Shown in pieces: positions 35,645 to 43,586 of a DNA stretch of 64,000 nucleotides. The translations under genes were made by a program, and so were the position numbers. The DNA lies in contig OZ242345.1 of the NCBI GenBank assembly GCA_965208605.1, positions 1,426,001-1,490,000 on the forward strand. The letters are read 5' to 3'. How positions within the stretch are numbered: the first letter of the stretch is position 1; each line of letters opens with the position of its first letter. A model generated the notes under the pieces. That model searched no databases and was not told where the DNA came from. It saw only the letters and a program-made list of their open reading frames with translations. The DNA comes from UBA9659 sp965208605. GTDB taxonomy: Bacteria > Pseudomonadota > Gammaproteobacteria > Pseudomonadales > Azotimanducaceae.

Positions 35645-37270
35645 ATGAGTGCTGTAGTCGAAGGCCATCACCCGCTTGCTGATGCCGAAGAACATCGTCC
35701 AGAACATCATCATGGCCCCGACAAGGGCATCATGAGATGGGTGTTTACCACCAATCACAAGGACATCGGCACCCTGTATCTGTGGTTCAGCTTCCTGATG
35801 TTTTTTGTGGGTGGACTGCTTGCCATGGGGATCCGCGCCGAGCTCTTCCAACCCGGTTTGCAAATTATTCAGCCAGAGCTATTCAATCAGATTATTACTA
35901 TGCACGGGCTTATCATGGTCTTTGGCGCGGTAATGCCCGCTTTTGTTGGCCTCGCTAACTGGTTAGTGCCGATGATGATCGGTGCGCCCGATATGGCACT
36001 CCCACGCATGAACAACTACAGCTTCTGGATCCTGCCTTTTGCCTTCAGCATGTTGCTTTCCACCTTCTTTATGGAAGGCGGGGCACCCAATTATGGCTGG
36101 ACTTTTTATGCCCCCTTGTCGACTGACTTTGCACCGCCATCGGTCACCTTCTTTGTCTTTTCAATTCACTTGATGGGTATTTCCTCCATTATGGGATCCA
36201 TCAACATTATCGTCACTATTTTGAACATGCGGGCGCCAGGGATGACGATGATGAAGATGCCGCTCTTTGTTTGGACCTGGCTGATTACCGCCTATTTGCT
36301 GATTCTGGTGATGCCGGTACTGGCGGGCGTGGTCACCATGATGCTGATGGATATTCACTTTGGGACGGCTTTTTTTAATGCCGGTGGCGGCGGCGATCCG
36401 GTGTTATTCCAGCATATATTCTGGTTTTTTGGGCACCCCGAGGTTTACATTATGATCTTGCCTGCCTTCGGCGTGGTCTCAGCTATTATCCCGACCTTCG
36501 CGCGAAAACGCCTATTCGGTTACGACTCCATGGTCTATGCCACGGCATCCATTGCCTTCCTTTCCATGATTGTTTGGGCGCATCACATGTTCACCGTGGG
36601 CATGCCGATTGCTGGCGAACTCTTCTTTATGTATGCCACTATGCTGATTGCCGTGCCTACCGGGGTGAAGATATTTAACTGGGTGGCGACCATGTGGGAG
36701 GGTTCAATGACATTTGAAACCCCCATGTTGTTTGCGATCGCCTTCGTGATTTTGTTCGCCATAGGTGGCTTTTCAGGATTGATGCTCGCCATAGTACCCG
36801 CTGACTTTCAATATCATGATACCTACTTCGTTGTTGCGCACTTTCATTATGTGTTGGTGCCGGGTTCGATCTTCTCGATTATGGCAGCCGTTTATTACTG
36901 GTTACCCAAGTGGACGGGTAATCGGTATGACGAGGCGCTCGGCAAAACGCATTTTTGGCTTTCCTTCATTGGCGTGAACATCACCTTCTTCCCACAGCAC
37001 TTTGTTGGGCTGGCAGGAATGCCCCGCAGGGTTCCCGACTATGCGCTGCAATTTGCTGACTACAATATGATTTCCAGCTGCGGTGCCTTTCTTTTTGGTT
37101 TCAGTCAACTTGTATTCCTGTTTGTGATTATCAAATGCATCCGTTCCGGGAAGCAGGCAAGTAACCAGGTTTGGGAAGGTGCGCATGGCCTGGAATGGAC
37201 CCTAGCCTCCCCAGCGCCCTATCATAGCTTTTCCACCCCGCCCAAAGACATGACCGAAGCTCACGGCTGA
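35645..37270 (+). CDS. ctaD: Cytochrome c oxidase subunit I
   Basis: A 541-residue heme-copper oxidase subunit I with 12 transmembrane helices. The low-spin heme His is in TMHGLIMVFG, the CuB and cross-linked Tyr segment is HPEVYIMILPAFG, CuB histidines are in WAHHMFTVG, and the heme a3/a pair in VVAHFHYVLVPG. The D-channel entry region GAPDMALPRMNNYSFW and the K-channel Lys of VKIFNW mark it as an A-type, proton-pumping oxidase. ATG 35645 follows AGGAGATAAG. Located in the inner membrane with CoxB and CtaE. Confidence 0.98.
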   Translation: MSAVVEGHHPLADAEEHRPEHHHGPDKGIMRWVFTTNHKDIGTLYLWFSFLMFFVGGLLAMGIRAELFQPGLQIIQPELFNQIITMHGLIMVFGAVMPAFVGLANWLVPMMIGAPDMALPRMNNYSFWILPFAFSMLLSTFFMEGGAPNYGWTFYAPLSTDFAPPSVTFFVFSIHLMGISSIMGSINIIVTILNMRAPGMTMMKMPLFVWTWLITAYLLILVMPVLAGVVTMMLMDIHFGTAFFNAGGGGDPVLFQHIFWFFGHPEVYIMILPAFGVVSAIIPTFARKRLFGYDSMVYATASIAFLSMIVWAHHMFTVGMPIAGELFFMYATMLIAVPTGVKIFNWVATMWEGSMTFETPMLFAIAFVILFAIGGFSGLMLAIVPADFQYHDTYFVVAHFHYVLVPGSIFSIMAAVYYWLPKWTGNRYDEALGKTHFWLSFIGVNITFFPQHFVGLAGMPRRVPDYALQFADYNMISSCGAFLFGFSQLVFLFVIIKCIRSGKQASNQVWEGAHGLEWTLASPAPYHSFSTPPKDMTEAHG

Positions 37271-37280
37271 TGCAAAGAAG

Positions 37281-37931
37281 ATGATGGACCCGGCAACTAA
37301 GCACAACACGAGCAAGCTCACTAAGCGGCTAGTCTGGGTAGTCTTGGGAATGTTTGGTTTTGGATTTGCCATGGTGCCGCTCTACGATGTGTTCTGCGAG
37401 CTCACGGGTTTTAACGGTAAGACTTCAGGGCGATACCTGCTTTATGACCAGACGGTTTCTGAGAAGATGGATTCTGAGAAGATGGTTTCTGCCAAGACGG
37501 TTTCTGATCAGACGACTAGTGAACAACCGGCTGACATTCGTCAGGTGAGAGTGCAGTTCCTGGCGAATAACAATACGGGTATGCCCTGGGAGTTTCGTGC
37601 TGGGCAACGTGCCATGACGGTAGCGTTGGGTGAGATGAACGCTGCCGAATTTTATGTGCGTAATAATACCGACAGCAGCATGACTGCGCAGGCGATACCT
37701 AGTGTTACGCCTTTTAAGGCGGCGGAATATCTACACAAGACCGAATGTTTTTGTTTTTCACAGCAAACACTGGCCCCAGGTGAAGCGTTAACCATGCCGC
37801 TGAGATTTATTCTGGGTGATGAATTACCGGCAGATGTTAAAAAATTGACCCTGGCATATACCCTTTATGATGTGACACCTCAAGTGGACGACTCAGCAGA
37901 TAATCAAAATCGCCTAGCGGTGAGCAATTGA
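37281..37931 (+). CDS. ctaG: Cytochrome c oxidase assembly protein Cox11/CtaG (copper chaperone for CuB)
   Basis: A 216-residue Cox11 protein: one N-terminal membrane helix (RLVWVVLGMFGFGFAMVPLY), then the periplasmic immunoglobulin-like domain with the copper-binding motif KTECFCFSQQ and PLRFILGDELP. It delivers copper to CuB of subunit I. Oddly, between GKTSGRYLL and RQVRVQFLANN it carries a hydrophilic insert of about 25 residues made of five 5-residue units (TVSEK, MDSEK, MVSAK, TVSDQ, TTSEQ) encoded by a 15-bp tandem repeat; ordinary Cox11 proteins have only a short loop there. The rest looks functional. It is between ctaD and ctaE as usual. ATG 37281 or 37284. Confidence 0.95.
   Translation: MMDPATKHNTSKLTKRLVWVVLGMFGFGFAMVPLYDVFCELTGFNGKTSGRYLLYDQTVSEKMDSEKMVSAKTVSDQTTSEQPADIRQVRVQFLANNNTGMPWEFRAGQRAMTVALGEMNAAEFYVRNNTDSSMTAQAIPSVTPFKAAEYLHKTECFCFSQQTLAPGEALTMPLRFILGDELPADVKKLTLAYTLYDVTPQVDDSADNQNRLAVSN
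37451..37525 (+). repeat. Five 15-bp tandem repeats inside cox11
   Basis: Five degenerate units, beginning GACGGTTTCTGAGAA and GATGGATTCTGAGAA, run without gaps through 37525. Each encodes a 5-residue unit of the pattern (T/M)-x-S-(E/A/D)-(K/Q). The unit is a multiple of three, so expansion keeps the frame. Confidence 0.92.
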
Positions 37932-37944
37932 CACGGAGAATTTT

Positions 37945-38838
37945 ATGACCACTGAGCAGGCCTATTACATACCTCATAACAGCAAACTGCCTATCCTCGC
38001 ATCTTTGGGTATTTTCCTGACGATGTTTGGCGGGGGCAACATGCTGAACGAAGCAGCAGCAGGTGTGAGTAGCAGTTTTGGAGAACTGGTCTTTATACTG
38101 GGCTCTCTGGTTCTGGCTGGCACCCTGTATATCTGGTTTGGCATGGTCATCCGGGAAAACCATCAAAAACTATACAGTGACCAGATGAACCGTTCCTATG
38201 TCTGGGGCATGGCGTGGTTTATTATCTCGGAAGTCATGTTTTTTGCGGCCTTCTTCGGCGCATTGTTTTATATCCGCATATTTGTTGTGGATTGGATTGG
38301 TGGAGAGGGGGGGCGAGGACCTAGCGATCTGCTCTGGCCAGAATACACCCCGCACTGGCCCATGCTGGAGACACCCAACGCCGCGCTTTTCCCCGGTGCC
38401 AAGGCAGTTATCAGTCCCTGGGGCCTGCCCTTCCTGAATACTGTGCTCCTGATTAGTTCCAGCTTCACAGTGGCATTTGCACATCATGGCATCAAAGAGA
38501 GTAATCGGAAGAAATTGATTGGCTGGTTAGCAGTGACGATTATCCTCGGTATTTTGTTTATTGGTGTTCAGGGTTACGAGTATTATCACGCCTACCAAGC
38601 ACTGGGATTGACACTCAATTCCGGCATCTTCGGGACTACCTTTTTTATGTTGACCGGCTTCCACGGTGCGCATGTGACCCTGGGTACCATTATGCTGATA
38701 GTCATGTTCGGGCGAGCTTTGAAAGGTCACTTCTCAAGTGACGATTGCTTCGGCTTTGAAGCAGCATCCTGGTATTGGCACTTTGTTGATGTGGTCTGGA
38801 TTGGCTTGTTTGTATTTGTCTATGTTCTGGGTAGCTGA
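37945..38838 (+). CDS. ctaE: Cytochrome c oxidase subunit III
   Basis: A 297-residue subunit III with seven predicted helices. Family hallmarks are YVWGMAWFIISEVMFFAAFF with the conserved Glu, TFFMLTGFHGAHVTLGT with the buried His, and the C-terminal WYWHFVDVVWIGLFVFVY. It stabilises subunit I and helps proton uptake. ATG 37945 follows ACGGAGAATTTT, 13 bases after cox11. Its TGA begins a 7-bp tandem repeat. Confidence 0.97.
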   Translation: MTTEQAYYIPHNSKLPILASLGIFLTMFGGGNMLNEAAAGVSSSFGELVFILGSLVLAGTLYIWFGMVIRENHQKLYSDQMNRSYVWGMAWFIISEVMFFAAFFGALFYIRIFVVDWIGGEGGRGPSDLLWPEYTPHWPMLETPNAALFPGAKAVISPWGLPFLNTVLLISSSFTVAFAHHGIKESNRKKLIGWLAVTIILGILFIGVQGYEYYHAYQALGLTLNSGIFGTTFFMLTGFHGAHVTLGTIMLIVMFGRALKGHFSSDDCFGFEAASWYWHFVDVVWIGLFVFVYVLGS

Positions 38839-38870
38839 TGGTTGATGGTTGATAACTGATAGCCGATAAC
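38836..38870. repeat. Five 7-bp tandem repeats starting at the ctaE stop codon
   Basis: TGATGGT, TGATGGT, TGATAAC, TGATAGC and CGATAAC follow one another; the TGA of the first unit is the ctaE stop. Extra copies would simply add stop codons or spacer between ctaE and the convergent DUF2909 gene. Confidence 0.85.
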
Positions 38871-38885
38871 GGTCTCACCTTCCGC

Positions 38886-39104
38886 TTATGACTTGAGCCA
38901 AGGCGCGGCGACACCTAGGTCCCCCGTGTAGAAGCCATAAACCAAGACCAGCAATAACAAGGCCGCCAGGGAAACGCGCAACAATAACAACCAGGCGGTA
39001 CGTTTGCCGCCTCTCCCCTGATCGCTGATGAGGGTGTAAAAGGCGCTACCCAATGCAATCAGATTAGCGATGAAGAGCATAACGACGATAATCTTTAACC
39101 ACAT
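38886..39104 (-). CDS. DUF2909 twin-transmembrane protein
   Basis: A 72-residue membrane protein with two helices, IIVVMLFIANLIALGSAFYTLI and AWLLLLRVSLAALLLLVLVYG, separated by the basic loop DQGRGGKRT. This matches DUF2909, a small family found between ctaE and surf1 in gammaproteobacterial cox clusters. It is on the minus strand, against the flanking genes, which is also its usual orientation as I recall it. A role in oxidase assembly or copper handling is likely from context but not demonstrated. ATG is at 39104, 28 bases from the divergent surf1 start. Confidence 0.8.
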   Translation of the reverse strand: MWLKIIVVMLFIANLIALGSAFYTLISDQGRGGKRTAWLLLLRVSLAALLLLVLVYGFYTGDLGVAAPWLKS

Positions 39105-39132
39105 AACGACTCCCTCTCTTGATTCGTGCTAA

Positions 39133-39876
39133 ATGATGTTACAACTGAATAGACGATTCCGATACAACTGGAAAGTTACCTTCTTCTGTTTGCTCTGTCT
39201 GGTTGGATTTGTGAGCCTGGGTATGTGGCAACTTTCCCGCGCTACGGAGAAGGAAAACATGCTCGCGCAGATGCTTGTCCACCGCGCCGAACCGCCCCTG
39301 ACTGCGCTGCAACTGCCTACTCAGGGCAATCTGAACGGCATCCGAATAGCGCTGAGCGGCAAATACGATGAGGAAAAAGTTCTGCTGCTGGATAACCGCG
39401 TGCTACACGGCAGGGTCGGGTATGAAGTGGTCCATCTGTTTCATGACGTTCGGACAGACACAAGGTTTCTGGTTAATAGAGGATTCATCCCTATGCTGGG
39501 GAGCCGCGCTCAATTACCCGATATACCCCAGGTGCCCCAAGAGCAGCAGCAGCTACAGGTGACGGGTAGAGTCCATCAGCCCGCCAGAGCAGATTATTTG
39601 TTGCGCGCCGACACTTTGGTTTTTGATACCTTTCCAGTATTAGTGCAGTCATTGAATCTCTCAGCCCATGCCTGGTCAGCAATGGTGCCTGAACATTCTG
39701 TTTATCCTTATGTGATTCGGCTGGATGAGGGGCAACCGGGCGCCTTGCCAAGATATTGGCAAACCACGATGCTCCTCCCGCAACGGCATCTGGGTTACGC
39801 TATCCAGTGGTTTGCGATGGCCGTGGCAGTGTGTCTGCTGTGGTTATTTTTTAGTTTTAGACGCAGGAGCTCCTAA
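39133..39876 (+). CDS. SURF1 family cytochrome oxidase assembly protein
   Basis: A 247-residue SURF1/Shy1 protein: an N-terminal helix (FFCLLCLVGFVSLGMWQLSRA, with the typical LGxWQL), a periplasmic domain with LLDNRVLHGRVGYEV and FLVNRGFIPMLGSR, and a C-terminal helix after HLGYAIQWFAMA. SURF1 binds heme a and aids its insertion into subunit I. It follows the cox structural genes on the same strand; its stop overlaps the next ATG by one base (TAATG). ATG 39133 or 39136. Confidence 0.93.
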   Translation: MMLQLNRRFRYNWKVTFFCLLCLVGFVSLGMWQLSRATEKENMLAQMLVHRAEPPLTALQLPTQGNLNGIRIALSGKYDEEKVLLLDNRVLHGRVGYEVVHLFHDVRTDTRFLVNRGFIPMLGSRAQLPDIPQVPQEQQQLQVTGRVHQPARADYLLRADTLVFDTFPVLVQSLNLSAHAWSAMVPEHSVYPYVIRLDEGQPGALPRYWQTTMLLPQRHLGYAIQWFAMAVAVCLLWLFFSFRRRSS

Positions 39877-40442
39877 TGCTTGACAGTACGACTAGAAGTC
39901 ATGCAGGACGTATTAAGTTTATTGCAATAACGATGGTTGCTGTTGCCCCTATCTTGTTGGCGAGTGCAATGTATTTTATTTTCCCTGAGTGGATACCCTC
40001 GGCGACTACCAATGAAGGTGAATTGATCACGCCGCCCATTCAAGCAATAAAGGTGAATGTTCAGTTAACAAAAAACGAAAAATGGGTGCTGATCCAACCC
40101 GGTGAGTTTGAGTGCGATGAAGCCTGCAGACACATGTTGTATCTGTCTCACCAGATTGTCGCTGGTTTGGGAAAAGATAAGACCAGAATTGAACGAGTGT
40201 TGCTCGCACCATCGGGTATATCGGTAGCTTTTAAGGCAATACTCGCGAGGCAAGATCCAGAGCTTCGGGTAATCACCCAGCACATTGAACTGCAACCCCT
40301 CCGCTCCCGCATCACTACTGAACCGACTCTGTTCCTGATGGACCCCCAGGGCAACATCATGATGTTCTACACTCTGGAAAAGGCCGGCAAACCCATGCTC
40401 AACGACCTTAAATACCTGCTACGGCTTTCTAATATCGGCTGA
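39876..40442 (+). CDS. Membrane-anchored thioredoxin-fold-like protein of cox clusters
   Basis: A 188-residue protein with one N-terminal helix (FIAITMVAVAPILLASAMYF) and a periplasmic part. KWVLIQPGEFECDEACRHML resembles the SCO/thioredoxin CxxxC segment (Cys-Asp-Glu-Ala-Cys). TEPTLFLMDPQGNIMMFYTL resembles the end of that fold. Proteins of this kind occur between surf1 and ctaA in gammaproteobacteria and are usually annotated as hypothetical. A copper or thiol role in CuA assembly is inferred from the CxxxC and location. The start overlaps the surf1 stop, with AGGAGC upstream. ctaA and ctaB are not in this window. Confidence 0.75.
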   Translation: MLDSTTRSHAGRIKFIAITMVAVAPILLASAMYFIFPEWIPSATTNEGELITPPIQAIKVNVQLTKNEKWVLIQPGEFECDEACRHMLYLSHQIVAGLGKDKTRIERVLLAPSGISVAFKAILARQDPELRVITQHIELQPLRSRITTEPTLFLMDPQGNIMMFYTLEKAGKPMLNDLKYLLRLSNIG

Positions 40443-40508
40443 GCGCATACAAGAAACACACTGGGGCTGTTTGAGCATGCAAAATCAAGAATGTAATCAA
40501 GAAGTCGT

Positions 40509-41663
40509 CTATGCCACCGCTATAAGGAATGTTGTCACCGCGACACCGATGAAAGTACCTATAACGTAACCTAAAATGCCACACATGATCCCTGGGGTGA
40601 CCAGGGAGCGCCATCCTTGTGTAATTGCGATTGCAGCGGTAGGTGCAGGTCCAACCAAGCAGGCGGCAGATGCAATAATTGCTTCCGCCAAATCCACTTT
40701 TAATATTTTTGCAATGAATAGAACAAACGAAATATGAATGATGATAATCAGCATACCGTAGAAAAATAAATTCATTGCTGATCCCAAAAATGCTGTTGCA
40801 TCTGTGCTTGCCCCGACCATCGCGAAGAAAACGTACATAAAGATCATTCCTAGTTCAAATTCACCTTCAAGCTTAGCCACGGCTTGAGGAAATAAATTTG
40901 CAATGATAATTGTCAATATCGTGATGAATAGGATGTTGTATTGTGCCGTGCCGATAAAATCGCCAATGTAAGCCGAAAGAGTGCAGATTCCGAAGCTGAG
41001 TGCTAGAGCGCCACTTAGATGTCGCAAATTAAATTTCACTCTAGTTGATTCTTGAAGTGTTGCTTTCTCTTGCTCGTCCATCGTATCCAATAGTGAGGTT
41101 GGTATAACGCGCAACACCCAGCGGATGGAAGGCAATGCAATAAGCATCATTAATGCGAGAATGCTTACCACACTACTGGCACTGATTGCAGATGTGAACT
41201 CGGATTCAGACATCATAACGACTTCCGATACAGCAAGAAAATTGACCGCACCGCCAATCCAGCCGCCAGTATATGTTCCAGCGACCTTCGGCCCAATGTC
41301 TCCTAGATCCATGAGAAAGAAACTAACAACAGCACCCAAGACAGTCGCAAAGCTCGCGATGAAAAAAGTAATTATGACGCGCCCGCTTTCACGAAATATT
41401 TTACGAATGTCTGCTTTGAATAACAGCAAGGGGATAGCTAGAGATACTATGTAACCCCCAACAAAATCATAAGACGGGGAGGTGAAGGGTATGATACGGA
41501 GATTCGACAAGAGCATGGCGACAACAAGAATCCAAACCACTCCCGATGTCTTCTTGCCGATTGGTTTGTTATCAATCCAAAAACCAATATAAGCGAGCCC
41601 GATCAGGACAGTCCCCATCGCAAACACGTTATCAGCCGTAAATAGTGGCGATCCGAAATACAC
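40509..41663 (-). CDS. DUF819 family membrane protein
   Basis: A 384-residue integral membrane protein with about ten helices, including YTGGWIGGAVNFLAV and the C-terminal ACLVGPAPTAAIAITQGW, which mark it as DUF819 (YjcL-like). The family is predicted to be a carrier of the CPA/AT or glutamate:Na+ symporter-like type, but no substrate is established. It begins 23 bases after the stop of the ThDP enzyme on the same strand and probably belongs to its operon, which suggests it moves the enzyme's substrate or product. ATG is at 41663. Confidence 0.82.
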   Translation of the reverse strand: MYFGSPLFTADNVFAMGTVLIGLAYIGFWIDNKPIGKKTSGVVWILVVAMLLSNLRIIPFTSPSYDFVGGYIVSLAIPLLLFKADIRKIFRESGRVIITFFIASFATVLGAVVSFFLMDLGDIGPKVAGTYTGGWIGGAVNFLAVSEVVMMSESEFTSAISASSVVSILALMMLIALPSIRWVLRVIPTSLLDTMDEQEKATLQESTRVKFNLRHLSGALALSFGICTLSAYIGDFIGTAQYNILFITILTIIIANLFPQAVAKLEGEFELGMIFMYVFFAMVGASTDATAFLGSAMNLFFYGMLIIIIHISFVLFIAKILKVDLAEAIIASAACLVGPAPTAAIAITQGWRSLVTPGIMCGILGYVIGTFIGVAVTTFLIAVA

Positions 41664-41686
41664 TGTTCCAATTCCTTAGTTTAGTC

Positions 41687-43330
41687 TTAAGTGCAAAGTG
41701 CTTTACGATTTTGCTCCATCAGTATATGTCGCCATGGAGTTGGCATACGTTCGCGGATGTCTACTTCAATAACACTAGGTCCTGACTCCGCTAAAGCGCG
41801 TGGAAGAATATCTTTTAGGGCTAGTGGTGAGTCTACTAGATAGCCAGTGGCACCAAAGGCATCTGCCAGTTTAACGAAATTCGGGTTGTGTAAATCTGAG
41901 CATATTCGCCGACCACCAAATAACTCGTCTTGCTGTCGTTGAACATTGGTATAGGTATTGTCGTTGAATACAATTGATACAAGGTTTAGCTGATATTGAA
42001 CTGCGGTAGCAAGTTCTTGAATGGTGAACATGTACCCCCCGTCACCACTAATGGCGATGATAGGCTTGTCTGGATGTGCTGCTGCGACGCCAAGGGCAGT
42101 AGCGAAGCCGTAACCAAGAGTGCCCTGTTGCGCTGCGGAAACGAAATGTCTGGGCTCGTAAACCGGGAAGCCGGACCAAGAAACGAATCCGACCTGTGTA
42201 ACTTCGTCAATAAAATAGCCGTCCCTCGGCAGAACTTCTCTGATTACATCAAGATATGCCATTTGTATTCCTACATGAGCGAGCATGTCCTCACGCACGG
42301 CCGACTTTAGGCCGAGAAGCTCTTCTTCTCGACTCTCTGCTAATGAGCCATTCTTTTCGAGTTTCTCATACAATGCGCTGAGTGCCTGATTTGCATCTGC
42401 GATTATCCCAACATCAGGTTCGCAAATGCGCGACAACTCGGCGGGATCTATATCTATCCGGATCAGTTTTATTTCTTCATCCTTGCCCCACATCGTTAGT
42501 GGTGTTTTAAGGCGTGTTCCGACGGCGAGAACAACATCAGCATCGCCCCATAGCTTGTGCCCTGCTGGGAGATTTTGGCTTAGATATTCATCGTCTGAAA
42601 TGATCCCTTTACCCTTACGCTTTGACATCACTGGTGCTTGCAGTCGTTTCGCTATAGTCAGAAGTATGTTGCCAGCATTCAAGGCACCTGACCCAATGAC
42701 AATCATTGGCCTTTTTGCTTTCAGTAGTAGCTTTGCAGCCGCGTGGATTTGGTCGTCATCAATTGACGGAGGTGCTAGCCCTTCGCCTTTTTTTGCGGGC
42801 CCAACTTCTGCCGCTGTACCCATGATATCCATAGGCATCTCAACCTCAACCGGCCGGGGGCGACCCGATTTCAATGCCTCAAATGCGCGTCGCATAGCTT
42901 CTGGTGTATCGGTGACGCGTTCAATACATTCAGCGGATTTCGTAATGTGACTTATCATCCCGAGCTGGTCAGGGATCTCATGTAAGTGCCCATATCCACT
43001 GTTGATACCAGCCAGGTGCACTTGACCAGACACAACAAGCACAGGGGAGTTGCATGCCCAGGCAGTACAGAGTGCCGCTGTGGAATTGAGCAACCCTGGG
43101 CCAGGTACAACGGTATACACGCCTGTTTTGCCGGTTGTTTGTGCGTAACCAAACGCCATATACGCAGCACCCTGCTCATGACGTGAGTGGATAAGTTTGA
43201 TTTTATTGTTGCTTCTATAAATAGAATCAAATAAGTGATCTAGTTGTCCACCAGGCAATCCGAACACTGTGCTAACATCGTTTTCAACAAGTGATTCCAC
43301 GATTGCATCTGCTCCGGTTATTTTTGCCAT
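41687..43330 (-). CDS. Thiamine diphosphate-dependent enzyme, acetolactate synthase-like
   Basis: A 547-residue ThDP enzyme with the three usual domains. The N-terminal Pyr domain has GLPGGQLDHLFDSI and the cofactor-activating Glu in SRHEQGAAYMAFG. The middle domain reads PMIVIGSGALNAGN. The C-terminal PP domain has the GDG-N motif: AISGDGGYMFTIQELATAVQ then VFNDN. It resembles the acetolactate synthase/benzoylformate decarboxylase/glyoxylate carboligase family, but no small subunit is nearby, so true ALS is unlikely. The reaction is probably decarboxylation or carboligation of a 2-oxo acid. It precedes a DUF819 carrier and lies beside the paa cluster, but a 256-base gap separates it from paaE. 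Confidence 0.83.
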   Translation of the reverse strand: MAKITGADAIVESLVENDVSTVFGLPGGQLDHLFDSIYRSNNKIKLIHSRHEQGAAYMAFGYAQTTGKTGVYTVVPGPGLLNSTAALCTAWACNSPVLVVSGQVHLAGINSGYGHLHEIPDQLGMISHITKSAECIERVTDTPEAMRRAFEALKSGRPRPVEVEMPMDIMGTAAEVGPAKKGEGLAPPSIDDDQIHAAAKLLLKAKRPMIVIGSGALNAGNILLTIAKRLQAPVMSKRKGKGIISDDEYLSQNLPAGHKLWGDADVVLAVGTRLKTPLTMWGKDEEIKLIRIDIDPAELSRICEPDVGIIADANQALSALYEKLEKNGSLAESREEELLGLKSAVREDMLAHVGIQMAYLDVIREVLPRDGYFIDEVTQVGFVSWSGFPVYEPRHFVSAAQQGTLGYGFATALGVAAAHPDKPIIAISGDGGYMFTIQELATAVQYQLNLVSIVFNDNTYTNVQRQQDELFGGRRICSDLHNPNFVKLADAFGATGYLVDSPLALKDILPRALAESGPSVIEVDIRERMPTPWRHILMEQNRKALCT

Positions 43331-43586
43331 ACAGTCTCCGCTAGTTTTGGTTGTGTTAAGAATTATTTCAACATTAGCGCGGCAATGCTACACGAAAATA
43401 TTTTAGATATAAAATTGTTTTTTGATGATCTTGCGTAACTTATCAGATTACTTGGAATAAGCTCGATGCAAATATTTTATTTTGATATATTCTTGGCAAA
43501 CCGATGGAATATACATAGAGCAGGTCTCTTCCGCGGTAGCGAGGAAGAGCATGTAACACTAATCTCAAACTGAAGGGATGTGGCTA

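Noticed and set aside
34511..35863. A 450-codon open frame on the minus strand opposite coxB/ctaD.
   Set aside because: It lies wholly antisense to the unambiguous coxB and the start of ctaD, has no ribosome site and no family resemblance; His/Gln-rich composition is that of a shadow frame.
41687..43330. Considered as true acetolactate synthase IlvB/IlvG.
   Set aside because: No regulatory small subunit or ilv genes nearby, and it is paired with a DUF819 carrier instead.
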